Virus record (IMG/VR): IMGVR_UViG_3300009419_000018
Coordinates: 1 to 62,938 of that record
DNA from: a virus
Direction: 5' to 3' (one strand)
Length of the DNA stretch: 62,938 bases
The position numbers were made by a program, and so were the translations under genes. The notes below the pieces were generated by a model, which saw only the letters and a list, made by a program, of their open reading frames with translations, was not told where the DNA came from and made no database searches. Below are positions 1 to 7,206 of this stretch, in pieces; position 1 is the first letter of the stretch, and every line of letters starts with the position of its first letter.

Positions 1-735
1 GATACTTTCAATAATCTCAGGTTGGAACCTGACATTGAATTCTTTTACATCCTGCGTTGGCTTCCATTCGTAGATGAATGCCAATTCATTAATACCTGTG
101 CAGAACATGTACATGTTTGCTTGGCGGAGATGGGACGGAAATGGCTTACGAATGCGATTCCATAACTCATCTATGGTTATTTCACCCTTAGAGTAAGGTA
201 CGAATAACTCAGGAGCCTCAAATCTAATGGTCCCAGTACCCACACTCTTGATCTCAATCAAAAGTTGACCGTTTGCGTCTTCAACGATTCCGTCTGCATG
301 ACCCGTGATGTTGTATTCCTCATTACGGATCGGGACTTCTGCGTAACGGATACTGTTGGAACCACAACTACATAATGAGAAGTCTTCTTCTGAGACAGTC
401 CCACAGGCATTGCATTTGAATAGCCCCCGTAGAACTCCAGCGTTCCGTAACCATTGTTGCCACTTGTGATGGATGGCGTTACCTTCAGCAAAGATGTTAA
501 GACGACCAAAGGTGAGTGTCTCGGCTGGCTTGGGAAATCCTTTGATTGCGTACCATGACGAGCGCGGGCACCAATCCTTTTTGCAGATTTCGCTGGGATG
601 TAAGCCTAAGGTGTCGCGCTTAGCCTGACCATTAGCATTTTCTAATGATGCCTGAACACGCACAATAGGTACAATCCGACCAACTGATTTGGCATTTTCT
701 TTGAACTGGTCTAATAACCATTTACTGCTACTCAC
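1..735 (-). CDS. RecB/Cas4-like PD-(D/E)XK exonuclease, truncated by the window edge
   Basis: Open from a GTG at 735 to the left edge (245 codons, C-terminus missing). The core reads as a RecB-family nuclease: a conserved His near 89, then GHAD (D148), EIK (E161, K163) and a downstream QANMY motif (Gln205) of the QxxxY type. An N-terminal SEICKKDWC pair of cysteines resembles Cas4/AddB-like iron-sulphur nucleases. A four-cysteine zinc-ribbon-like insert (Cys108, 111, 122, 124) precedes the catalytic core. The GTG overlaps the end of the upstream resolvase-like gene by 8 bases, so the two are probably translationally coupled. It sits last in the RecA/polymerase operon, which suggests end processing for recombination. 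Family assignment is strong; the exact substrate is inferred. Confidence 0.8.
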   Translation of the reverse strand, partial: MSSSKWLLDQFKENAKSVGRIVPIVRVQASLENANGQAKRDTLGLHPSEICKKDWCPRSSWYAIKGFPKPAETLTFGRLNIFAEGNAIHHKWQQWLRNAGVLRGLFKCNACGTVSEEDFSLCSCGSNSIRYAEVPIRNEEYNITGHADGIVEDANGQLLIEIKSVGTGTIRFEAPELFVPYSKGEITIDELWNRIRKPFPSHLRQANMYMFCTGINELAFIYEWKPTQDVKEFNVRFQPEIIESI

Positions 736-1060
736 TGATCATCTCCAAGAAATCGTCTTCGCGCAGGATGACATACCTCTTGCCACCTAAGTCAAATTGT
801 AGAACTGGTGTTCTGTCTTCTTTGATAGCCACAGTTTCTAGGTCACGGAGGTCCGTGAACTTGATTGAGTAAGACTTAAGGTTATCTGTAAACTTATTCT
901 CAATAAGAAAATGTTCTGATCTGACATCATTCTTACGCAACCAACCCGATCCTGACCCAGCGTTACGGCTCCCCTTATAGGCAGATGCTGTTCGGTCTTC
1001 TTGTTTGCGCGATTTCTTTTGAATGTATCGCTTTTCGCTACCGTCTGAGCCGATGATCAT
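728..1060 (-). CDS. Small PD-(D/E)XK nuclease, Holliday-junction-resolvase-like
   Basis: A 110-residue basic protein. A glycine/serine-rich stretch (GSGSGW) leads into KNDVRSEHFLIENKFTD, which fits the Asp...Glu-x-Lys active site of small PD-(D/E)XK resolvases and mismatch nucleases; the second half has the usual strand pattern ending in RYVILREDDFLEM. The ATG overlaps the recA-like stop (ATGA), and its own end overlaps the RecB-like gene. Expected role: cutting branched recombination or replication intermediates. The resolvase label is by motif and context; a VRR-Nuc or restriction-like role is possible. Confidence 0.6.
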   Translation of the reverse strand: MIIGSDGSEKRYIQKKSRKQEDRTASAYKGSRNAGSGSGWLRKNDVRSEHFLIENKFTDNLKSYSIKFTDLRDLETVAIKEDRTPVLQFDLGGKRYVILREDDFLEMISE

Positions 1061-2070
1061 TTGACAGCGAAGTGGTTTCGTGCGACTTCAGTGAGGGCAT
1101 CCCTAAGACCAAGGTCTTCACGGACTGATGCAAGGACAGCGTCCTTACCCTGCCACTTCTGACCGTTGAATGAATAGAACGCCCCAGCGCGTGTGATGGC
1201 GTTAATAGCAATGGCGATGTTAACGATATCTTTTATGGTGTCAAACTCACCGAGTTTGAAACCGCTGGTGCTACCGTCCGCAAAGTAGAAGTCAACTTGA
1301 GCGGTCTGTTGTGGGCGGTAGGTCTTATTCTTTAAAGTACGCGCTTTGATGACCTGACCGAAGGCTTCGTCCTTTTCCTTGATCCACTCATCGCGTTTAA
1401 CTTCTACGCGAGTAAAGTAATGGTAGTTCTTAGCCTTACCCCCTGGTGTGGTTCGGGGGTCTCCATACATAACACCAATCTTCTCACGCCATTGGTTAAT
1501 CATTAAACCCGTGCAACCACGGTCGGCATTAACCATTGAACGCTTCTGAGCCTTGGCGCTCTTCTTCATAAACTTGCTGGTGAGTCGGGCACCGAGACCT
1601 ACGGTGAACTCTTCCATCATCTTTTCGTTCTCATCGTTAGGAATGAGTGCTGGGAACGAGTCAACCACGATGCAATCCACGGCTCGGTTATCTAGAGCCT
1701 TGGTGATCAGATCGTACGCCTGTTCCATGATGTTGGTTTCAACAATCCAAATGCGCTCTAAGTCAATACCAATGGCTTGGGCATACTCAGGAACAAACTC
1801 CTCAGCCGCGATCCATAGGACGACCCAGTCGGGGTCTAAGGCTTGGTTAGCCGCGATTGTCTTTAGAACAAGGGCAGTCTTACCTGATGACTCGTCTCCA
1901 ATGATCTCAGACCATTGGTTGACGGGCCAACCGCCACCAAGCATCAGGTCAAATGCCAAGACTCCCGTAGTAATACGGGGAAGTTCTTGACGCATCTCTG
2001 AACCCTTGATGATGGTGTTAGCGCCATGCTTCTTATTGATGATGTCTTTGATTGACTCAAAGGTGTCCAT
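1057..2070 (-). CDS. recA: RecA-like strand-exchange recombinase
   Basis: 337 residues. Walker A GDESSGKT lies at 58-65, preceded by the family-typical ITTGVLAFDLMLGGG segment (34-47). Walker B is DCIVVDSFPAL (about 132-142), and a MINQWREKIG-type L2 region follows. It should polymerise on single-stranded DNA and catalyse homologous pairing, supporting recombination-dependent replication and repair. It is shorter than bacterial RecA at the C-terminus, as in other phage RecA/UvsX-type proteins. Start ATG 2070 has a GGAGAA ribosome binding site. It is followed by a resolvase-like and a RecB-like nuclease in coupled order, a compact recombination cassette. Confidence 0.92.
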   Translation of the reverse strand: MDTFESIKDIINKKHGANTIIKGSEMRQELPRITTGVLAFDLMLGGGWPVNQWSEIIGDESSGKTALVLKTIAANQALDPDWVVLWIAAEEFVPEYAQAIGIDLERIWIVETNIMEQAYDLITKALDNRAVDCIVVDSFPALIPNDENEKMMEEFTVGLGARLTSKFMKKSAKAQKRSMVNADRGCTGLMINQWREKIGVMYGDPRTTPGGKAKNYHYFTRVEVKRDEWIKEKDEAFGQVIKARTLKNKTYRPQQTAQVDFYFADGSTSGFKLGEFDTIKDIVNIAIAINAITRAGAFYSFNGQKWQGKDAVLASVREDLGLRDALTEVARNHFAVK

Positions 2071-2091
2071 TAGTTCTCCGTTTGGTGATTG

Positions 2092-2463
2092 CTAGATAGA
2101 CCAAGAAGATTGGTCTGCTTGTGTGTATTTACCATTCCAACCACAGCAGTAACAGCGTGGTGCTGGGGCATGTCCATTAATCATTGCTTTTGATCGGCTG
2201 AATACTAGGTTACTACCACAGTCGGGACAATCATGTGTTTCACGGCGAGATGCTTCCCCGCCCTTCCATGAACGAATCGCTTCACCCATGTTTATTTCCC
2301 CGTTTGCGTCAATAGATGCTTGGACTTGAGCCTGAGCCTGAGGTGCGGGCTGTTGTACCTGAGGGAACCTAATGTTACTCGGACTAGACGGCATAGTTGA
2401 TGGAGGCGTCCGAGGAGGGGGTGAGGGTTGATTACCTATTTTTCTTGACCACCAGTCACTCAT
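2092..2463 (-). CDS. Small protein with Pro/Gln-rich linker and C-terminal zinc ribbon
   Basis: 123 residues from ATG 2463, which overlaps the upstream stop by 8 bases; a further upstream in-frame start would run deep into the previous gene and was rejected. The N-terminus is MSDWWSRKIG, followed by a proline/glutamine-rich linker (roughly 12-55). The C-terminal half has CPDCGSN and CYCCGW cysteine pairs that would bind one zinc. Small zinc-ribbon proteins of this plan occur in replication operons of actinobacterial phages, but no function is known. It lies between the polymerase and recA-like genes and may bind nucleic acid; that is inference. Confidence 0.72.
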   Translation of the reverse strand: MSDWWSRKIGNQPSPPPRTPPSTMPSSPSNIRFPQVQQPAPQAQAQVQASIDANGEINMGEAIRSWKGGEASRRETHDCPDCGSNLVFSRSKAMINGHAPAPRCYCCGWNGKYTQADQSSWSI

Positions 2464-2941
2464 CGTCTTCATCCTCCTGTTCTCCGTTGAAATATGCGTC
2501 CCATCCGTCATCTTCGTCGTCAAAGTCAGGAGGGTCAATTGTGAACATACTAATCACTGATATCACCTGGCTGAGTGCATCGGGTGGGATAACCAATGGA
2601 ATTTCACCGCAGATTTTAATGTCTTGGTTATCTAACAGCATGGTTATAAGTGAGACACCAAATGAAGTAAAGAGGGCGACAGAAACATCAACCTCTTTTT
2701 CGTCAAGGTCATTCTGTAACTGGATGATATGGGATACCCATTCTGAGCATTTGTGGATGTCGTCAAGTAGCCCGAGAGCCTTTAGGGTAAACCACTTACC
2801 CATAACATCTGTAGTTTCCTGTTCCATGACTTCTTCTGAGGGAAGCGAGAAACCAGCCATCTCGGCAATCTCTTGACCATCCTGTGGGGACATGGTGAGA
2901 AGAAATGTCCTATGGTTTAATGGTTCATACTCTTCGTTCAT
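2456..2941 (-). CDS. Unrecognised acidic protein between polymerase and zinc-ribbon genes
   Basis: 161 residues, strongly acidic, with a C-terminal tail of Asp/Glu (DDEDDGWDAYFNGEQEDEDD). It is predicted mostly helical with one hydrophobic segment near 90-103 (ALFTSFGVSLITMLL). The ATG overlaps the polA stop (ATGA) and its own end overlaps the next gene, so it is translated as part of the replication operon. The acidic tail could be a DNA mimic or a protein-docking tail, as in SSB or gp32 partners. No family was recognised. Confidence 0.75.
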   Translation of the reverse strand: MNEEYEPLNHRTFLLTMSPQDGQEIAEMAGFSLPSEEVMEQETTDVMGKWFTLKALGLLDDIHKCSEWVSHIIQLQNDLDEKEVDVSVALFTSFGVSLITMLLDNQDIKICGEIPLVIPPDALSQVISVISMFTIDPPDFDDEDDGWDAYFNGEQEDEDDE

Positions 2942-5037
2942 TTTCCCTTAGCCTCCGACCATGTATTTGCTGAATGACAGGATACCTTCAATGGGATGCC
3001 ATTGATAATTCGGTCGTGACCCATGGCTTGAACCATTACTTTTTGTGCTTCTTCTACATTTTCATTTGGAACTGCTACCACTAATTCGTCGTGTACCTGT
3101 ACCAATATCTTGGCATTGAAAGGCTTCAATGCTTCGTGGACATCAATCATAGCAATCTTACAGATGTCAGCCGCGGAACCCTGAACAATGGCATTGATGG
3201 CTTGGCGCTCTGCCCGTGCTCGTGCACCGTCATCACGGCTGTGAAGTTCAGGTAGCCGACGACGACGACCTGACAGTGTGTTGACATGCCCGCACATTTG
3301 TGCTTTTACTATTTCAGTTTTCTTCCACAAAGATATTCCGCTAAATTGTTTGTAATAGTTATTAATTACTTCTCGTGCTCTATTTTCAGTAATACCCGTA
3401 GTACTAGCAAGTTTCTGTGCACCACCGCCATATGCCGTCAAGAAGTTAACTCCCTTGCCCAACTGTCGTTCCTCGGAGGTTACATCTGCTACTGGTTTGT
3501 TTAGGACAAGAGCGGCGGCGCCAGCGTGAATGTCCTGATCTTCAAGGAAGAACTTACTCATGTTCTTATCTTTAGAAAACATACACATAACCCTTAGTTC
3601 AATCTGATCGTAGTCAGCAACAAGGAGTGTATGACCGGCTGGTGCAACAAACAAACTGCGGATACTTGAGTCTCTTGGGATGTTTTGTAGATTGGGGTTA
3701 CTTGACGAGAGGCGTCCAGTAGCGGTTCGGTGCAAGTGGTATGACGGGTGCAGGCTGTTGTTGACCAACTTTAGAAGAAGACTCTCAACATAGGTTGATT
3801 TCATCTTCTTGATTTCCTGCCATTCAAGAAGCATAGGAATCAAGGGATGTGCTTTTTCAACAAACCGCAGTGCTTCTTCGTCAACGGAAGAGGCTCCCTT
3901 GGCAGTTTTCTTGTGGGACTTTAAACCAAGACCGCCCTCTGCCTTACTTTTAAATAAGAACTCTTGCTTGCTCTTATTACTATCGGGGTTGAACCCTAAG
4001 GGGGTGAACTGCGACATCTCATTTAGCAGATCACGCATACGCCCATCCAGTTCACGACCAAGGACAACCATGGCGCTTTTCTTAACAGGAATACCAATGT
4101 CTTCCATGTCCATAATGACACGGAGTACGATCATGTCCTGATCAAGAGCATTTCTTAGACCTGCTTTATTTTTAATCTGATTCCACAGTCGTTTGTACAG
4201 CATCCATGTCCAGCGGACATCTAGGTGTACATATTTGGTAGCCGACGAGAACGCCACAGTATTGATGATCTTGCCGAGTTTGCCCTCTTTGTAGTAGGCG
4301 TCATGCCCACCATAGTTATAGGAGATTAAATTTGTCAGGCTGTAGCCACTGAGATTTTCATTCACGATGTGTTGCATGAGCATCGTGTCCATAAATCCTG
4401 ACATAGGCAACTCAACATTTAGGTATTTGCGAATTGATCGGGCGTCAAACTTGACATTGTGACCCACCTTTATGATATTTGGGTCAGAAAACAATGGTTC
4501 TAACGCTTGAAATACATCAGAGCGAGATAACTGTTGCGGTGGTTCGCTGAATACGGCGGGGATGCGATACCGAGTCTTTGCTTCTGACTCAGTGCCATCT
4601 TTCTTTAACTTGCGGTAACCAGTCGGGGGCACGGTTGAACCGTCACCAACCTCTTCGGGTGTGATGACTTCGCCACATAGATGACCCATTGGGATAGCCC
4701 ATGAGTAGCCATCGGTGGCAATGCCAATCCAAAAGACTTCGTTACGCAAGGGGTCAAGGGCAATAATGCCTCTCCACTTATCCATAAGTCGTTCGCGTGT
4801 GGCATCCCTAACTGATTGGGATGTAGACACCATGTCGGCTAGGTGCTGTTTGAGTTCAGTGTTGAACGCATTCATAGCGTCGGCATGACGCTCAACTACA
4901 CCGCGTGTCTCCACATCAAATGCGAATGCTCCCACGCTTTGCACGATTTTAACTATCTCGTGTATTTCTTCAATCGTAGAAACAACAAGGGGAGGGGTTG
5001 TTACGCCCCTCCCCTCGCTACGAACACTGATGTTCAT
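2938..5037 (-). CDS. polA: Family A DNA polymerase with 3'-5' exonuclease domain
   Basis: 699 residues. The N-terminal 3'-5' exonuclease has ExoI AFDVETRG (Asp41, Glu43) and ExoII VGHNVKFDARS. The polymerase domain has motif A LLVADYDQIELR (about 472-482), motif B RQLGKGVNFLTAYGGG and motif C VQVHDELV (about 646-652). There is no 5'-3' exonuclease domain, as in T7-type and many phage PolA proteins. In motif B the residue aligned with E. coli Phe762 is Phe. Motif A has Asp where E. coli has Ser (DYDQ versus DYSQ). It is the replicative polymerase of the phage, coded with its helicase, primase and ssDNA-binding protein. It overlaps both neighbours by 4 bases. Confidence 0.95.
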   Translation of the reverse strand: MNISVRSEGRGVTTPPLVVSTIEEIHEIVKIVQSVGAFAFDVETRGVVERHADAMNAFNTELKQHLADMVSTSQSVRDATRERLMDKWRGIIALDPLRNEVFWIGIATDGYSWAIPMGHLCGEVITPEEVGDGSTVPPTGYRKLKKDGTESEAKTRYRIPAVFSEPPQQLSRSDVFQALEPLFSDPNIIKVGHNVKFDARSIRKYLNVELPMSGFMDTMLMQHIVNENLSGYSLTNLISYNYGGHDAYYKEGKLGKIINTVAFSSATKYVHLDVRWTWMLYKRLWNQIKNKAGLRNALDQDMIVLRVIMDMEDIGIPVKKSAMVVLGRELDGRMRDLLNEMSQFTPLGFNPDSNKSKQEFLFKSKAEGGLGLKSHKKTAKGASSVDEEALRFVEKAHPLIPMLLEWQEIKKMKSTYVESLLLKLVNNSLHPSYHLHRTATGRLSSSNPNLQNIPRDSSIRSLFVAPAGHTLLVADYDQIELRVMCMFSKDKNMSKFFLEDQDIHAGAAALVLNKPVADVTSEERQLGKGVNFLTAYGGGAQKLASTTGITENRAREVINNYYKQFSGISLWKKTEIVKAQMCGHVNTLSGRRRRLPELHSRDDGARARAERQAINAIVQGSAADICKIAMIDVHEALKPFNAKILVQVHDELVVAVPNENVEEAQKVMVQAMGHDRIINGIPLKVSCHSANTWSEAKGK
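4989..5014 (-). repeat. Inverted repeat within the first codons of polA
   Basis: Two perfect 9-base arms (GGGGAGGGG at 4989-4997 and CCCCTCCCC at 5006-5014) with an 8-base loop. They lie 24-50 bases into the polymerase reading frame on the minus strand and would form a very GC-rich hairpin in the mRNA shortly after the start codon. It could lower or delay polymerase translation. No U-tract follows, so it is not a terminator. Confidence 0.6.
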
Positions 5038-5759
5038 GAATATTCCGCTGAGACAGCGAGCAAGTCCTTGCGGTTAGGGATCGGGACAATCTCATCCGTA
5101 TAGGCAAGGCGAAGGAACTTAGTCAGTTCGGCATCGCTCAAGTCTTGGACGCCCCATTCCTCTTCAAGGTCACGAGCCTTTACCAACTGATGGTTGGTAG
5201 CGGTGGTCGCACCCTTGCCTGAGCGTGAAACAGCCCAGTAGTGCTTGGGGAGTGGTCCTTGGCGTGGATCGTCATTGAAGTTCTTCAACTGATCAATAAC
5301 TCGGGTGCCAACTTCGTATGAACGGAGCACAGGTTCTTCGTTTGGAATTAGGAGAGCCACATTGAAAGCAAACTTGTTGCTGGGCTTGTTACCTGATTCG
5401 CATAGTGGGCATCCACGCTCATCAATATTTGCGATGCATGTGAATGACTTTTGACCAGTGCGCTCCATCCAATGCTGGCGATAAGCCGCATAGGGGGCAG
5501 ATTCAAGGAACTTGATAATTACAGGTTCCTCAGCAACCTTGAGGCGCTGTGCATATGAAGAGTCACTGACTGCGGACTTCAACTGGCTAACGCCTTCCCA
5601 ACCACCGCGGATTAACTTGCGGGGTGCGTCTTCAACCTTGGCTGATTTACGCACGGGGGTGTCATCGTCGTCGTCATCGTCCTCAATGGCTCGTGACTTT
5701 CGTGGGGCTTCGTAAGCGACTTCATCTTTCTCAAAGTCGTCATCATCGTACTTAGGCAT
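5034..5759 (-). CDS. Single-stranded DNA-binding protein, gp32-like
   Basis: 241 residues. A very acidic, low-complexity N-terminus includes a run of seven Asp (residues 27-33). It is followed by a core with FLESAPYAAYRQHWMER, then C-x(7)-C-x2-C (CIANIDERGCPLC) and KPSNKFAFNVALL. This resembles the T4 gp32-type OB core with a zinc knot rather than bacterial SSB. It would coat single-stranded DNA at the fork and during recombination. The position directly upstream of polA (4-base overlap) supports the call. The acidic patch is N-terminal, whereas gp32 and SSB carry their acidic interaction tail at the C-terminus. The ribosome binding site is weak and A-rich. Confidence 0.75.
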   Translation of the reverse strand: MPKYDDDDFEKDEVAYEAPRKSRAIEDDDDDDDTPVRKSAKVEDAPRKLIRGGWEGVSQLKSAVSDSSYAQRLKVAEEPVIIKFLESAPYAAYRQHWMERTGQKSFTCIANIDERGCPLCESGNKPSNKFAFNVALLIPNEEPVLRSYEVGTRVIDQLKNFNDDPRQGPLPKHYWAVSRSGKGATTATNHQLVKARDLEEEWGVQDLSDAELTKFLRLAYTDEIVPIPNRKDLLAVSAEYS

Positions 5760-5791
5760 GATTTTTCTTTCTCGTGTGTTTGTGTTTGTGT

Positions 5792-5899
5792 TTATTGGTT
5801 ACTTGTCAGGCGCTTTTGGCGACCGATAAGTTCTTGGTGACCGAGCATATCTTGCGATTTGCTGTTCGGCGCGTTTTTCTTAATAATTTCCCAAGTCAC
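5792..5899 (-). CDS. Possible 35-residue translationally coupled peptide
   Basis: A GTG (5899-5897) overlaps the TGA of the MerR-like gene (GTGA arrangement, used elsewhere in this genome) and opens a 35-codon frame ending TAA at 5792-5794. The peptide is basic (IIKKNAPNSKSQDM... RQKRLTSNQ) and matches no family I know. No separate Shine-Dalgarno site is visible. The alternative is that this 140-base stretch is simply the leader of the ssDNA-binding protein gene. Confidence 0.4.
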   Translation of the reverse strand: MTWEIIKKNAPNSKSQDMLGHQELIGRQKRLTSNQ

Positions 5900-6324
5900 T
5901 TGGGCCAGTGTGTGATTGCGTAATGTCTAAAGTCGTTCCATTGCTTGGAGTTTTTGTCGTCCAAGTTGAAGCGCTTTATGCAGTCTTTCAGGAATTCTAC
6001 CTGTTTGCGGGTGTACAGGCGACGACCCTTCGGAACTTTGTTTGGTAATTGGGGCTTCCTCGGCGCTGATGTCCTGTAGTTCGTTTTTGGTATCCACCCT
6101 TGATGCTCCCACATTCGTAGTGTACTTGCCGTTCGGTTTAATGCTCTCGCGGCTTCGCCAATTGTAAACATTTCTATATCTTCACCGCTAATTCGGTAAT
6201 ACTTAGATTTTGCACCATTGACCGTATCAACGACCATTGGTTTACTTTTTCCTCTATTTTTAGGTGGACGAGAACCAGGCCAATCAGGCAGGTCACCCAT
6301 CAAATCAATTGGGTCAATCCCCAT
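5896..6324 (-). CDS. MerR-like helix-turn-helix DNA-binding protein
   Basis: 142 residues. The central segment (about 49-110) has the MerR-type winged HTH signature: MFTIGEAARALNRTASTLRM, then WEHQGWIPK, a basic linker and RLYTRKQVEFL. There is no C-terminal effector or coiled-coil dimerisation helix of classical MerR length, as is usual for phage excisionase-like or regulatory members. The N-terminal 45 residues are basic and unmatched. Start ATG 6324 has GAGGAC 4 bases upstream. Likely a transcriptional regulator of the early region; the binding site is unknown. Confidence 0.8.
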   Translation of the reverse strand: MGIDPIDLMGDLPDWPGSRPPKNRGKSKPMVVDTVNGAKSKYYRISGEDIEMFTIGEAARALNRTASTLRMWEHQGWIPKTNYRTSAPRKPQLPNKVPKGRRLYTRKQVEFLKDCIKRFNLDDKNSKQWNDFRHYAITHWPK

Positions 6325-6370
6325 TTTAGTCCTCGTGATTAGAAATGTTTAGTCCTCGTAATTAGAAATA
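6325..6370. repeat. 23-bp tandem duplication carrying a ribosome binding site
   Basis: Two adjacent 23-base copies (6325-6347 and 6348-6370) differ at 2 positions. The right copy encodes the last residues and stop of the small gene at 6349; the left copy supplies the GAGGACTAAA ribosome binding site of the MerR-like gene. It looks like a local slippage duplication that separated two genes while preserving the translation signal. Confidence 0.8.
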
Positions 6371-6513
6371 TTATCTGCCAAGTTATCGCACCATATGACT
6401 AATCGTTCCTGCTCATCTAGTGAGACACCAGTATCAGGGTCACATAGTGCATTTGCTAAGTCTTCAGTTGGGCATACAGAGATGACGCGTAACAGGCTGA
6501 CAACAGCATCCAT
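6349..6513 (-). CDS. Small unrecognised protein (54 residues)
   Basis: From ATG 6513 the frame gives a 54-residue acidic protein (DAVVSLLRVISVCPTEDLAN... CDNLADNISNYED). It starts 2 bases after the stop of the zinc-ribbon peptide gene. The same frame is open up to 6660, but that extension would run entirely through the upstream gene, which has its own strong ribosome binding site, so the short form is preferred. An AAGGAG is present but 16-20 bases away, so translation probably depends on coupling. No family recognised. Confidence 0.5.
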   Translation of the reverse strand: MDAVVSLLRVISVCPTEDLANALCDPDTGVSLDEQERLVIWCDNLADNISNYED

Positions 6514-6515
6514 GG

Positions 6516-6698
6516 TCAGGATGAACTCGGAGTCTCCTTCGCAGGTTTCTTCGTTGTCGCTATGAACGGAACGGCGCCACCAGTGTGTCGGGAACACAGA
6601 GGGGGTCCGTTCGTTGGGATCATTGTCTCCAGTAGAGAGCCACATTTCGGACATTCCCATCTCCCGGGAGGTACTTGATCGGTTATTGACTTAGACAT
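6516..6698 (-). CDS. 60-residue zinc-ribbon peptide
   Basis: Starts at ATG 6698, preceded by AAAGGGAGGCAGTC, a good Shine-Dalgarno site. Motif WECPKCGSLLE (about 13-23) and a later PLCSRH give a C-x2-C...C-x2-H zinc knuckle. The tail is Lys/Ser-rich. It follows the unknown gene at 6732 in the replication operon. Probably a small nucleic-acid or protein adaptor; function unknown. Confidence 0.65.
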   Translation of the reverse strand: MSKSITDQVPPGRWECPKCGSLLETMIPTNGPPLCSRHTGGAVPFIATTKKPAKETPSSS

Positions 6699-6731
6699 GA
6701 CTGCCTCCCTTTGGTTTAAGGTTATCATGTA

Positions 6732-7166
6732 TTACTTTTTAGGTTCAATAACCTTAAAAGCCCACGATTCCTTTTCGGAGTACAGTTCCTGGATTTCTGA
6801 TTGCAGTTGTGGGTGTTCCCAAGCCACTGTGGCGAGGGCGTCTTCGTCAAGCATCTGTACGGTAACAGATATCTGATCCCATAGGTCGTTCTTCTCAGCC
6901 CATGCACGAGCAGATTCATGGTTGAGCGAAACTGAGACACGGCGCTCACGCTTTAACTGGATACCGCCCTTGGTCTCAATCCACTTGCTTCCCTTGTGGT
7001 CGGCATAACCTTCGGCATCAACTAACGCTGACAACTCTTTTTTGAATTCTTCGGTACGAGCAGTGGCTAAATCACTGAAGGTCTTTGCCTTGAGGTATTC
7101 CTCGGTAAGCCTGTGGATGTAGTTGTCCTCAGACGGTGCTGGTTCTTGTCTAATAATTTTGGGCAT
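6732..7166 (-). CDS. Unrecognised early protein (144 residues)
   Basis: A charged, mainly helical N-terminal half (HRLTEEYLKAKTFSDLAT, EEFKKELSALVD) is followed by a basic ETKGGIQLKRERRVSVSLN strand region and an acidic ending. The plan resembles small phage proteins found next to primases, with an N-terminal coiled coil and a beta domain, but no named family is certain. Start ATG 7166 has a near-perfect AAGGAGGACC ribosome binding site, which predicts high expression. It lies 40 bases after the primase stop. Confidence 0.78.
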   Translation of the reverse strand: MPKIIRQEPAPSEDNYIHRLTEEYLKAKTFSDLATARTEEFKKELSALVDAEGYADHKGSKWIETKGGIQLKRERRVSVSLNHESARAWAEKNDLWDQISVTVQMLDEDALATVAWEHPQLQSEIQELYSEKESWAFKVIEPKK

Positions 7167-7206
7167 TTGGTCCTCCTTGGTTGGTTTGTCAATATAACAG
7201 CACAGA

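Noticed and set aside
258-509. 83-codon minus-strand frame
   Set aside because: Lies inside the RecB-like nuclease gene in a different frame; the nuclease frame is open to the window edge and has catalytic motifs.
1553-1990. 145-codon plus-strand frame
   Set aside because: Antisense to the RecA-like gene, with no start signal.
6514-6660. N-terminal extension of the small gene at 6349 up to 6660
   Set aside because: It would overlap the zinc-ribbon peptide gene completely; that gene has a clear SD and Cys motifs.
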